A stretch of 64,000 nucleotides of DNA from Macrosoma leucophasiata (lineage: Eukaryota > Arthropoda > Insecta > Lepidoptera > Hedylidae): positions 13,539,001 through 13,603,000 of the forward strand of contig JAWQUS010000016.1 in assembly GCA_036365455.1 (NCBI GenBank), in the 5' to 3' direction. This document shows positions 44,228 to 54,119 of the stretch, piece after piece (within the stretch, counting starts at the first letter, position 1; the number at the start of each line of letters is the position of its first letter). Below the pieces are notes generated by a model. The model saw nothing but the letters and a program-made list of their open reading frames with translations, was not told the DNA's origin and did no database searches. Both the position numbers and the translations under genes were made by a program.

Positions 44228-44751
44228 AAATTTTTCTTTCATTTCTTTAAAAATAAAAATATATTTCACAAGCATGTGTTAATGCGAAATAATATAAAAC
44301 ATCTATTAATCATGATTATCGTCACACTTATATCGTGATTCCCGAGTTCTTCTATTACGTTAAGCCACGTGCTATTTAAGTTGATCGTTCCTGTATAGAG
44401 AGGAACAAGTGGGATGAAGCCATAAGCTTATTCAGAGGCAGCGATACTTTAGCCTCTTTCATATGGTCACCGAGCGCAGTGAAAAATGATATTTACTGGT
44501 AATGCTGCAGGTCTTTTGAAAACATTCGGTATTGTGTCCGAGCAAGGACAATTTTTATCGTGTATGGCTCGTATTACACTTCACGCTAGTGATGAATGAT
44601 GCCTTTTATTGCTGTGAACGGTGAATGGCTTCCTTTTTTTTGTGTTCCAAAACTTAAACCATCTATACTGTAGTCTTTGTGTCCGTCAGGAAAAGCCTGC
44701 TTTTTATGAAATTAGCATAGGTACCCAAAATGTTGTTCTTTTAAATAGGTC

Positions 44752-44786
44752 GTATTATGTTTGAGCAGTATGCTCAAACATAATAC
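44752..44786. repeat. Perfect hairpin at the SINE junction
   Basis: The 16-bp arms (gtattatgtttgagca and complement) surround GTA and lie directly against the 5'-truncated SINE at 44787. Confidence 0.9.
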
Positions 44787-44945
44787 AGTACCGGTTCAGC
44801 GGGTTGGCCACTAACCCGTATCTCCACCAACCCGCATTGGAGCAGCGAGGTGGAGAGTAAGCTTCAGGCCTCCCCAAAAAAGAGAGAGACTCGTGCCCAG
44901 CAGTGGTACGTATAATAAGTTGCCATTATTTATTTGTTATTATAC
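44787..44945 (+). mobile_element. 5S-derived SINE, 5'-truncated copy 2
   Basis: It keeps only the 3' half: 'cagcgggttggccactaac', 'caacccgcattggagcagc', 'gactcgtgcccagcagtgg' and 'cgtataataagttgccatt'. The 5S-like promoter part is missing. Confidence 0.75.
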
Positions 44946-45965
44946 TCCGGTTATGTACCTAAATAAGTCGTAAAAACAGATATATGTTTAATCAAATCTT
45001 TTGTTAAAGTTGTAGTCATGGATAAACTATATCAAGTAAATCTTCATTCGCAAATCCACATATTAAGCCAAAAGGTGCTCATCCCTGGTCACCTGAATAG
45101 AGGGAAATAGCAGGATGAAGCGATAAGCTTATTCTTCCCAGTAATACTTTGGCGCCTTTCATACGGTCACTGAGCGCCGTGAAAAATGATATTTACCCGT
45201 AATGCTGCAGGTCTATTGAAAAAAGCTCGTATTGTATCCGAGCAAAGGAAGTGCGGCTTCGTTCATGCATGAGCCGTATTACCCTTCACGCTAGTGATGA
45301 ATGATGGCTTATAATGCTGTGGACGGTGAATGGCTTATTGTTTGTTAGGTTCGCAAAATGCATGTGATGAAAAAAACTTACAATATTCCTGGTAGTTTCA
45401 CATCCATCTAATGTATAAACTCACGCATCTACAGTTTCACAATTGCTCGAAATTATGCCCGATTAAGGTTTGGTTTCGGTCGGTTTTGAATGGTAAAAAT
45501 AAATACATACATACCAACTAATAAAGTTGCGACGTCAATATCTTCATTCGCGTATCCGAACATTATGCCAAGACGCGCTATTTAAGTTGATCATCCTTGA
45601 ATAGAAGGGAACAAGCAGGATGAAATCATAAGCTTATTCAGAGCCAGCGATACTTTAGCCCCATTCATTCGGTCACCGAGCGCCGTGAAAAATGATATTT
45701 ACCGGTAACGCTGCAGGTCTATTGAAAATATTCCATATTGTGTCTGAGCAAGGGTAGAGCGGCTTCGGTCGTGTATGAGCCGTATTACCCTCCACGTTAG
45801 TGATGAATGATGCCTTGTAATGCTGTCGACGGTGAAAAGCATATTTTTTGTAGGATTTGCAAAGTACATATGAAATAAAGCTACATTTACAATATTTCTG
45901 GCAGCTTTGTATCCATCTGATGTTTAAACTCACGCATCTACGAGGTTCAGTTTAAGCATGCATAT

Positions 45966-47267
45966 AATAGGTTGGGGAAAAAGTCTTTTCGCATTATAGT
46001 ATGTATGAACTTGTAATAAAATCTCTTTGGCTGTAGTATTTGTATCTGGCTGGTTTTGGTATCATTGAAAGTTAAAATTTTAAAGAACATAATTCCAAAT
46101 TCAAATTAGGCAAATGTGTGATTTTCATTTGTTTTTCGTACTGTCAAGATGAGTGAATCTAATGAAGAAATTCGATACATTTTAAAATTTTACTACAAAA
46201 AAGGTAAAAATGCAACGCAAGTCGCGAAAAAAATTTGCGATGTTTATGGACCTAGTGCAGTGTCTGTGAGAGTAGCACAAATTTGGTTTAAGCGTTTTCA
46301 ATCCGGAAATTTTGATGTCAAAGATGCACCTCGCTCTGGTTGCCCTATTACGGATAAAATGGATGCCATTTTTGAAAAAGTGGAGCAAGATCGACATATC
46401 AGTAGTTACGACGTAGCTGAAGAACAGAGAATTGATCACAAAACAGTTTTGGCGCATTTGAGAAAAGCTGGGTACAAAAAAAAGCTCGATATTTGGGTAC
46501 CTCACGAGCTCACTGAAAGAAACCTAATGAACCGTGTACTCATTTGTGATTCTTTATTACGACGTAATGAAACCGAATCATTTTTGAAGAAGCTGATAAC
46601 TGGTGATGAAAAGTGGATCACGTACGACAAGAACGTGCGAAAAAGGTCGTGGTCAAAGGCCGGTCAGGCTTCACAGACTGTGGCGAAACCCGGGTTAACT
46701 CGCAATAAGGTGATGTTTTGTGTGTGGTGGGATTGGAAGGGCATTATTCATTATGAGCTATTACCACCAGGCAGGACTATCGATTCTAAATTCGACAACT
46801 CAACTGCGAACAACTGATGAGATTAAAGCAAGAAGTTGAAAGAAAGCGGCCGGAATTGATCAACAGAAGGGGTGTGTGGGTGGGGTGTTTCATCATGATA
46901 ACGCTAGACCTCACACATCTATAGCCACTCAGCAAAACTTAAAAGAGTTTGGCTGGGAGGTGTTAATGCATCCGCCGTATAATCCTGACTTTGCACCTTC
47001 AGATTTCCACCTTTTTCGGTCTCTTCAGAATTCTTTATGCAATGTTAGATTAACATCACGAGAGGACTGCCAAATCCACTTGTCGCGGTATTTTGATGAG
47101 AGGTCCCAAAATTTTTTAGCAATGGGATCATGTCCCTACCTACAAGATGGCAAAAGGTTATCGAACAAAATGGTACATACATACTTTAGTTAAATTTAAA
47201 TAAACTATATTAAAAAATGTTTTGAATTATCTTAAAAAATGCGAAGAAACTTTTTCCCCAACCTTAT
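45966..47267 (+). mobile_element. mariner element, copy 1
   Basis: The left end 'ataggttggggaaaaagtc' (45967) and right end 'gactttttccccaacc'-like (tttttccccaaccttat, 47251-47266) are inverted repeats, with TA at the borders. The length of about 1.3 kb is typical of mariner. It is inserted in the 506-bp tandem repeat. Confidence 0.9.
46149..47193 (+). pseudogene. mariner transposase, frameshifted
   Basis: The ORF opens MSESNEEIRYILKFYYKKGK and runs to 46817: two helix-turn-helix regions (about residues 1-110), then the catalytic start with ITGDEKWITYD (first Asp, about residue 153). An insertion of about 8 bp near 46790 and another of about 8 bp near 46872 shift the frame. Reading resumes at 46876 with FHHDNARPHTS and PDFAPSDFHLF. 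There are 34 residues between the second and third Asp, the D34D mark of mariner. A further 1-bp loss alters the C-terminus. The 61.2-kb copy lacks these lesions, which is how they are recognised. This copy makes no active enzyme. Confidence 0.9.
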
Positions 47268-47350
47268 ATAAAGTAAGTGTTTGGCTTCGATCGGTAATGA
47301 ATCATAAAAATAGATGAACATCAACAAACTTATTTTTACTAAGGTTGTAA

Positions 47351-47598
47351 TCTATATCTATCTATATGTATAAAAATCAATTGCCGTTCGTTAGTCTAGC
47401 TAAAACTCGAGAACGGCTGGACCGATTTGGCTAATTTTGAAAGTCCAGGAAAGGTTTAAAAGATAAGAAAACATGAAGAAATTGAAGGCAAATAGTAAAA
47501 ACCAAAATTTCATTTTCCCATACAAAAAGTCCGTATCTATCAAACCTTTGACACATTATTTCACTGTGAGGCAATACAAAGTTTGCCAGGTCAGCTAG
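47351..47598 (+). mobile_element. Non-autonomous Helitron
   Basis: The head is 'tctatatctatctatatg' with 'aattgccgttcgttagtct', then 'actcgagaacggctggacc'. The end is 'gtttgccaggtcagctag' before T. It is the plus-strand relative of 18006-18252 and is also inserted in the 506-bp tandem repeat. Confidence 0.8.
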
Positions 47599-47944
47599 TA
47601 ATAAATAAAGTTGTGACATGAAAATCTTTAATCACGTATACGAACATTAAGCCAAGAGGCGCTTATTAAGTTGATCATCCCTAAATAGAGGGCAAGAAGC
47701 AGGATGAAGCCATAGGCTTATTTAGAATTCACAGACAGCGATACTTTAGCCCCTTTCATATGGTCACCGAGCGCCGTGAAAAATGATATTTACCGTAAAT
47801 GCTGCAGGTCTATTGAAAATATTCCGTATTGTGCCCAAGTAAGGGTTGTGCGGCTTCGGTCGTGTATGAGCCGTATTACCCATCCCGCTAGTGATGAATA
47901 ATGGCTTGTAATTCTGTGGACAATGAATGCCATATTTTTATTTA

Positions 47945-48780
47945 GTTTCCTATTTACAGGTAATGAAAAACATTAAATTCATAGGATTACTGGTATTTTT
48001 AGGTTTGACAAATATTTCCTATGACGTCAGCAAAATTACCAAATGCAAAAATAATTCACCTGCACTTTACAACTCACCTCTTATCACCAGTTTAAATAAT
48101 GCTTAATGAATCAATATTGGAATCGAATTACAATAGGTGGTACACCCTGCTTTCTTTTCTGTCAAGAAAATGACATTCACAGTTAATCAAATTATGTATT
48201 AAACTGTAATAAAACTTAATTATCTTATGCTTGTGTATTATCCCCATAAATAAAGGATAGAAAAAATAATCTAAATGTACACCTGGTGTATAATTCCTAC
48301 GGGAAATGTCATTACGGAACCGTCTTGTCTTATCTGAGCCGCACTTGACCATTTTTTATTTTAACTGTCGTGCTTAATGCGTGAATGGAATATACTTAGG
48401 TTTGCTAAAGAGAAAATGTTCGGAATATTAAAAAATAATAGAAAATTCACTCTACTCCTAAAGGTCAAGATTTCAGAAGTGACTGCTTGTGTTTCGAGTG
48501 TTCCGTTTCGTACCATAAACGGTAAAAACGGAACTCTCTATTTTGTTATCAACTCTTTATTATCAGTTTGTAAAAGAGTAAAATGAGACATTCTCATTTA
48601 AATATTTTATTTTCAGTGACATCCTTGATCATAAATCTATTGGTTTAGTTTAACATAGTTATTAATTTCTGACATACCTATCATAAGTGATTCTTGAAAT
48701 CCCAAACGATAAATAATAGTTTCGACTTTGACTTTTACTTTGTGTGTATCTATCCGTCTTTTTGGTGATATCCAAATAAT
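47945..48780. other. No gene seen
   Basis: Two short ORFs (48128-48352 minus, 48377-48586 plus) lack motifs. A short GGTTCCGTA-like piece (gtaccataaacggtaaaaa) lies at about 48500-48540. Confidence 0.4.
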
Positions 48781-48784
48781 ACTA

Positions 48785-49015
48785 AAACCCACGATTCAGG
48801 TGTAACAGGTGGCGAGCCTGTTGACATCGCCGGGCACATTACCAAACTTTGAGTTACTGGGAAATATCTAGAAAATGGAAAAATCGCAATAGAACCAAAG
48901 ATAAAGGATTTTACACCATTCTCTCTGATAGCTCTCGACTCGGAAATCGAACCCAGGACCCCAGCGTAGTAGAAGTCGCCTCGTCGTAGGCTAGTGGTAG
49001 GCCACTAGTCTACTG
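48785..49015 (+). repeat. Family Y repeat, best copy
   Basis: 'cccacgattcaggtgtaac', 'aggtggcgagcctgttgac', 'aaatggaaaaatcgcaata', 'ggaaatcgaacccaggacc' and 'ccagcgtagtagaagtcgc' are present. The 'tcgaaccc' word resembles a B-box, so the family may be SINE-like. Related pieces lie at 23.26, 28.3 and 31.2 kb. Confidence 0.55.
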
Positions 49016-49310
49016 AGGCAGTTATGTGATATGATGTTGAATTATTTAAAGTTACACCTACTATAATTGAATTAATTAATTACATTACAAAAATGGTAAT
49101 AAAAATCTTTAAACTATCGGAGGCAAGTAAAATGGTCTTTGTGCTTGCCAAATTACATTCTTATCTATATTTTGAGACATTTTTTGAAACATCTTATACA
49201 AGTCGAGTCGTGTCTTCCAACAGTACTACTTAGTAAATTAGTTCAGTAGGCATGGACCATACCGAGTGATGTATTTTGCTTAAAGTTTAGATCATATATC
49301 CTCTTTTTCA

Positions 49311-49460
49311 TATAGCTCCTTTTCAATCAGGAAGCATGAAGACAGCTGACAAGAACGGATATTCGCGGATACCAATGTCGGCGACAGGTTTAAGTTAGAA
49401 TAAAAATTGTAATATTCGATTTTCAATGTGAATTCATAATGCGACGTTGTGAAATATTTT
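49311..49460 (+). repeat. Diverged repeat W, copy 1
   Basis: 'gctccttttcaatcagg', 'agctgacaagaacggata', 'ttcgcggataccaatgtcg' and 'aggtttaagttagaataaa' are shared with 49759-49905 and 50812-50950. Confidence 0.65.
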
Positions 49461-49758
49461 TTGTTGTATATGTTGCAATATTTACGGTTCATTAAATTTC
49501 ATTATAATGATACACGATATTGATTAGATGTTACCTTTAAAAAACTTTTTTTTTTCCACAAAAAGTAGAACCCAGGTGACTATACCCATAGTCTATTTGT
49601 TGCGAACTTAGATCCTAATCTATCTTTTGAGGCAAGTTTGTTAAAATTATTACGTGGCATATTTTATCAAATGTGATACTCGTAATATAAATATACATTT
49701 TTTTAAACTTTGTTATTTAGGTACAGTTCGCACTGTAAAGACTCATTTAATACTTTAG

Positions 49759-49905
49759 ACATAGCGCTCCTTTTCAATCAAAGAAAAGCGCTGACAATGG
49801 TTATTCGCGGATATCAATGTTGGCGTCGGGTTCAAGTTTGAATAAGAATCGTAGTCTCCGATTTTTTATGCGAATTCATTACGCTACCCTGAAAAATATT
49901 TTAAT
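49759..49905 (+). repeat. Diverged repeat W, copy 2
   Basis: 'gctccttttcaatcaaag', 'gcgctgacaatggttattc', 'gcggatatcaatgttggcg' and 'gggttcaagtttgaataag' occur in the same order, about 449 bp downstream of copy 1. The 92-codon ORF starting at 49817 is not matched in the other copies. Confidence 0.65.
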
Positions 49906-50472
49906 TTGTAGGTATACAACATGTAACGGGAATAATGCACACTATCTAACACCTCGATTAGAAAATCGATTTATAAACTTAATACATGAACTGAAATTAC
50001 ATGTTTATGTATTTAATATTTTTTATTTAAGCACACCCTATGCATACTTACCATACCTCTACCTATGGCCACACAAAAAAAGTGATGTAGTGTAACTTGC
50101 GTACCCTTATGTAACACTCGCTAGTAATAAGATTAATTTTTATTTTCCACTATTTTATTTTTTAAATTATTATTTATAATAAAAAGCAAGTCTCAACGAG
50201 TTCTAATAAACTTCTTGAGACTAGCATTTTATTTTGAATAGACGTTAGTCTCATTTTCGTTTGTATTGATGGTGACCATAATTTCCTTAATTTTAAATAT
50301 CTTGGGGACAAAAAATTTCCTATATCAAAAATGTCTGAAATCGATTCGGTTATCGATTCTGAACTAACTAGTTTTGGGTTGTACATTCAATCCTGTTACA
50401 CGTTGTATATTGAAAAATGTACGCTTAAATTTATTTCAATTAAAATGAAATACGATACAGCATTTGATGATA

Positions 50473-50695
50473 TCTATACTTAATATTATAAAGCTGAAGA
50501 GTTTGTTTGTTTGTTTGCTTGAACGCGCTAATCTCAGGAATTACTGGAATTTACCGATTTGAAAAGTTCTTTCAATGTTAGATAGCACATTTATCGAGGA
50601 AGGCTATAGACCGTATATCATCACGCATATATGGTCACGCATATATATACTAATAGGAGCGGAGCAGCGCGGGCGAAGCCGGGGCGGGCCGCTAG
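50473..50695 (+). mobile_element. Non-autonomous Helitron
   Basis: It starts TCTATACTTAATATTATAAA and ends 'gggcgaagccggggcgggc' then CGCTAG before T. It has the (GTTT)n head typical of the family. Confidence 0.75.
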
Positions 50696-50811
50696 TGTTA
50701 AATATAAGACATATAATGTAGGGTTTATCTCAGAAATACCTAAATAATTTAGTCCAATAGACACAGAATTGCGATGAATGATTTAATTTAAAGTTCCATA
50801 TCTGGAACTTC

Positions 50812-50950
50812 GACGCTTCTTTTCAATCAGAGTGAAAAAAGGGCGCTGACAAAAGCTCTTTGCGAATGCCAATGTCGGCGGCGGGTTGAAGTTTGAATAA
50901 AAATCATAATCTGTGACTTTTTATGCGTTTCGCGCGGTACAACGTTTTTA
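50812..50950 (+). repeat. Diverged repeat W, copy 3
   Basis: 'cttcttttcaatcagagtg', 'gggcgctgacaaaagctc' and 'gcgggttgaagtttgaata' parallel the other two. With the Helitron removed, the distance from copy 2 is about 830 bp, close to twice the 1-to-2 spacing. Confidence 0.6.
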
Positions 50951-50959
50951 ATAGTTTAT

Positions 50960-52280
50960 TTAGTTCATATGTGTGACCTAACTAAATTATTGTTTTGATA
51001 GGTGTTTTTTTCATGTAGCTTTCACAACCACTAATTTGTTACACCCTTTCCTGTTATTTGTTGACGGCATTACTGGGCAACCAGTCTAGTTAGATTTTTC
51101 CAACTTCGAGAAAGAGGTCAATCACCGGATCCAATTCTGTTGGACAGCATTCTAAAAGCTACATTACATCTAGACAATTTACCGCAGTGTCTCAAGACGA
51201 CGATCTCAGAGCAGTGTGTACTGTAACTACTGTATATTGCAAGTGATAACATATCGATCCAACGTGGTCACTTTCTATAAGACTGGTCGTAAAGTTTAAA
51301 GTCACTCAGAAGGCAATGGAGGGCTGTACTCAACGATTCCCGGGATTGAAGTGGTAGCACGACACTACTGCTACGGAGGAGATCCTTGTTGTTACTGGAA
51401 TTTCTCCATTTTTCGTTAGTTTCTCAGGTTCTTGCACACTCTTCGGTTATTTATTTATTTATTTATTTACTTATGAATCACCAACAAGATTATATGTTAA
51501 TACTTACATAACTAAGGCATTTTAAAGCTTATAAATACATATAATCTCACTTATAGGTAATTACAACATGCATAAAACTTAAAGAAAGAAAAACGATAAC
51601 AGTATATTTGTAGCTGGAAAAAGTTCTAGGTAAATAATATGGTAAATAGGAAGCGGGTAACAATTACTAACAACGGTTATGGTATGTGCACATGTTTGTT
51701 TTTTTTAACCACTGCAAATTCCGATAAAATCACAAAAGTATCTTCAGAAATTGCAATTAAAATCAATGATCACGAGAGAAATCACAATCGAATAATATCT
51801 GAAATACGTTCGCGCAAAAGTCGGATCACTACGAATTCCATAAAAAATGTGATGTAATGTGACCTACTCGTGATATAATTCGTGATTTTTAAAGAACATC
51901 TAGCTCTTTTGCCTAGCTCTGCTAATTTTCCCAACTTAATGTACCCATAATTTAATTTCAAACTATCGCTGTACAACTAGTGAACTAGTGTCTTCATATG
52001 ATTAGAGTCAATATTACTGACTAAGAAATCACTAAGGAGTATGAACTGAGAGAACATCGAAGTAACAGAGCGTACTTATCAATGATATGTGCTCCAAGTA
52101 CCTCACGAAAAGGGGCCGAGATAATTTATGATCATCATACATTTAAGATTTAAGGAAAAAATGTTAAAAAAAACCGAATCCCACCCGAAGTCTTTTTTGC
52201 AATCCTTTATAGCTTTCATTTATGTATATGCAAACAGCCACGATTCAGCTACATTTTTTGAGAGGACAGAAATCTAATTG
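50960..52280. other. No gene seen
   Basis: Unique-looking DNA with a short (TTTA)n run near 51450. The ORF at 51639-51857 has no motif. Confidence 0.4.
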
Positions 52281-52284
52281 TTTG

Positions 52285-52512
52285 TATGTATGTATCTTCA
52301 CGCCAGGTCCCTAACGGGGTAGGCAGAGAGTGTAGATATCCCGGTCCTGACATACCTCTTGGGCCTCGTCTACCTCCATCATTATCTTCATACATGCACG
52401 CCGATTCCTAAGACTTTTGACCCCACCATCAGACAGAACTCGACCTCGTCTTGATCTTCCTGGGCCTCTGCAATCATCCACATCCGCATTGTATATCTGT
52501 TTGTGGTCCATG
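52285..52512 (-). pseudogene. RTE-like LINE 3' end, minus strand
   Basis: In the minus sense it reads MDHKQIYNADVDDCRGPGRS, then GRVLSDGGVKSLRNRRACMK and IMMEVDEAQEVCQDRD. That matches the third segment of the 10-kb copy. It is followed by 'actctctgcctaccccgtt' and a (CATA)n tail at 52285. Confidence 0.75.
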
Positions 52513-52576
52513 TATTAAGGTGCGAGCCTGTTAATATTTTTTCGGGCCTATGAACATGCTACTAAGAATATTTTCT

Positions 52577-52757
52577 AGGTTTTTTTTATGTAATGAAGGT
52601 GGCAAACAAGCATGCAGTTCACATTGATGTTTAGTGATGACTGCAGCCTATAGACACTTACACAAAGACCAGAGGTCAAAATTCAGTTGCGTTGCCACCC
52701 CTCAGACCTAAGTTGTTATGTCTCTGTGATAGTTATTACGGGGCCATATTACAGGTA
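52577..52757 (-). mobile_element. SINE family A, 3' part, minus strand
   Basis: It runs from a T-rich tail and 'gtggcaaacaagcatgcag' to 'ctctgtgatagttattacg' and is 5'-truncated. Confidence 0.7.
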
Positions 52758-53201
52758 TGCCCAATGGGCCAATATCAGCTCTCGACCTAGATCGATTTTT
52801 TACGTGATAAAATTGTCCATATGGCAAATAAATATGCAATTCACGTTACTATGTTAGACAGTTATAGATTTTAGATGTTTAGGTACGTAAAACTTGCGAT
52901 TTAATTGTGTAAGCGTGAGCCACAATTACATCAAAAGTAAAAGCTTATTGGTCTCTTGAAATATTAAGTCGTTCTCGATCATGCAGGTTAAGTGTGGATT
53001 TGTGAAAATGGTGACCACTTCCAAAACTCTCTGTGGTTTAAGAGGGCTTAACTGATTTCAAGATTCGTACAATCGTTTCTGTTAGGTTTTCTGCAGCGGA
53101 TATCAACATTGCCGTATTTTGGGAATAACCTACGTCACAAAATGGTCATTAGACCGATCCTCAACCACATTCATCATGTTAAGATGTGAAATAATTTGGT
53201 T

Positions 53202-53500
53202 ACCTTTTTTTTATGTAATAAAATTGGCAAACAAGCATGCAGTTCACATTGATGTTAAGTGATGACTGCAGCCTATAGACAGCCACACAATGACCAGAGG
53301 TCAAAATGCGCTGCCACTCCTGAGGTATTAGGTGTTATGCCTCGGTGCCGGCAATTACAGGGCCGTACATTACCACCTGACCGGAACACGATAGTGCTGA
53401 ACACTACATGACATTTAGCGGCAAGTATATTAGGTAATGCGGTGGTGAAGCTCTGTCACTAAAGCTCTAAGTAAAACCACCAAGCCACCAGTAAAACCTA
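53202..53500 (-). mobile_element. SINE family A, near full-length, minus strand
   Basis: It contains all blocks from 'ttttttatgtaataaaatt' to 'ggtaatgcggtggtg', with a disturbed 5' end (ctctgtcactaaagctct). Confidence 0.7.
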
Positions 53501-53527
53501 CTACCAGAAAGACGGACAAACGGACAG

Positions 53528-53904
53528 TTGTTTTATATTATTTCGCATTAACACATGCTTGTGAAATATATTTTATTTTTAAAGAAAATATTTCACATAT
53601 ATTTCACAAGCATGTGTTAATGCGAAATAATATAAAACAATTATTAAGGGTAAAAGCGACTTCTTTACGATATTCAATAAACTGAAAAGTCTATTATATC
53701 GGTTGCCTAACTAGCATAGTTGGCAATAGATGGCGCTGCTGCTACCATAAAGCAATGCAATAGATGTGAAGGAAAGATTTGACAAATCGGGCAGGACTTC
53801 AGTAGCTCAATTGGAAGAGCGGCTGGACTAGATTCCCAGTAGGCTGCGAGTTCGAGTCTCGCCTGAAGTCAAATTTTCGTTCCATTTTTCTTTAAAAATA
53901 AAAT
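53528..53904 (+). mobile_element. tRNA-carrying family T, single-unit copy (T7)
   Basis: It begins with the 5' block (ttgttttatattatttcgc, attaacacatgcttgtg), then TATTTTTAAAGAAA, then an inverted copy of the 5' block (cacaagcatgtgttaatgc). The same upstream region as the 41-44 kb units follows, then one tRNA-like gene and the 3' end CTTTAAAAATAAAAT. A perfect 10-bp duplication AAACGGACAG flanks it (53518-53527, 53905-53914). A few base differences separate it from the array units. Confidence 0.85.
53795..53870 (+). tRNA. tRNA-like gene of the single-unit T copy
   Basis: The acceptor stem GACTTCA/TGAAGTC is perfect here, whereas the array copies have one G-T pair. The T stem GCGAG/CTCGC is intact around TTCGAGT. 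The anticodon arm has the same 9-nt loop ACTAGATTC. Confidence 0.6.
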
Positions 53905-54004
53905 AAACGGACAGTGTTTTAACCCAGGGGGCGGGCTCGCAAAAAAATAATAGAGTTAAACTGAAATCTAATTTTAAAAATCCACACACCAATTCACTTA
54001 TCAC

Positions 54005-54110
54005 CATTTCAATGGGTCTTTGGTAGTTTATAGTCATCCAAGAGGTCGGAGGTTCGAATTCCGTCAGATACCAAAATTTTCTTTCCATTTTTTCCATTCA
54101 CACACTTGTG
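54005..54110 (+). tRNA. Second, diverged tRNA-like relic
   Basis: 'tttggtagtttatagtcat', 'ccaagaggtcggaggttcg' and 'aattccgtcagatacc' keep a B-box (GGTTCGAATTCC) but a poor A-box. The 3' flank 'aaaattttctttccatttt' and 'acacacttgtgttacg' resemble those of family T, so it may be a sister tRNA element. Confidence 0.4.
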
Positions 54111-54119
54111 TTACGAGTA

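Larger units (their letters stand above)
41359..44300 (-). mobile_element. Palindromic ten-unit tRNA-carrying element (T6)
   Basis: Five 305-bp units lie on the minus strand, then a 66-bp loop (42776-42841), then five units on the plus strand. The whole is flanked by a perfect 13-bp direct repeat ATCTATTAATCAT (41346-41358, 44301-44313). The outer ends are the family 3' end (complement of CTTTAAAAATAAAA) at the left and the family 5' end (GTTTTATATTATTTCGC, on the minus strand) at the right. Thus the array as a whole has the termini of one minus-strand element. The units look identical by eye. Each unit carries one tRNA-like gene, about 130 bp of upstream sequence and an inverted copy of the 5' block. 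The flanking DNA differs on the two sides. Confidence 0.85.
44320..47940 (+). repeat. Tandem repeat, unit about 506 bp, four copies, interrupted
   Basis: The landmark 'gtgaaaaatgatattta' occurs at 44479, 45179, 45685 and 47776. Each unit also holds 'cgagcgc.gtg', 'taatgctgcaggtct', 'gagccgtattaccc' and 'gctagtgatgaat'. Copies 2 to 3 are 506 bp apart. The larger gaps are explained by a SINE (copy 1 to 2) and by mariner plus a Helitron (copy 3 to 4). Copies are clearly diverged. The 86-codon minus ORF at 45673 is not kept open in the other copies as far as I can tell. Confidence 0.8.

Noticed and set aside
41346..44313. CRISPR-like or bacterial array
   Set aside because: The repeats are 305 bp with a tRNA inside, inverted at the centre, in insect DNA; nothing resembles CRISPR.
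41346..44313. Missed-adapter sequencing palindrome
   Set aside because: The two outer flanks differ, the centre is offset by 66 bp, and a target duplication surrounds the whole; an assembly collapse or expansion in unit number remains possible.
45673..45933. 86-codon minus ORF in the 506-bp repeat
   Set aside because: The other units carry indels and do not appear to keep the frame, so coding is unlikely.
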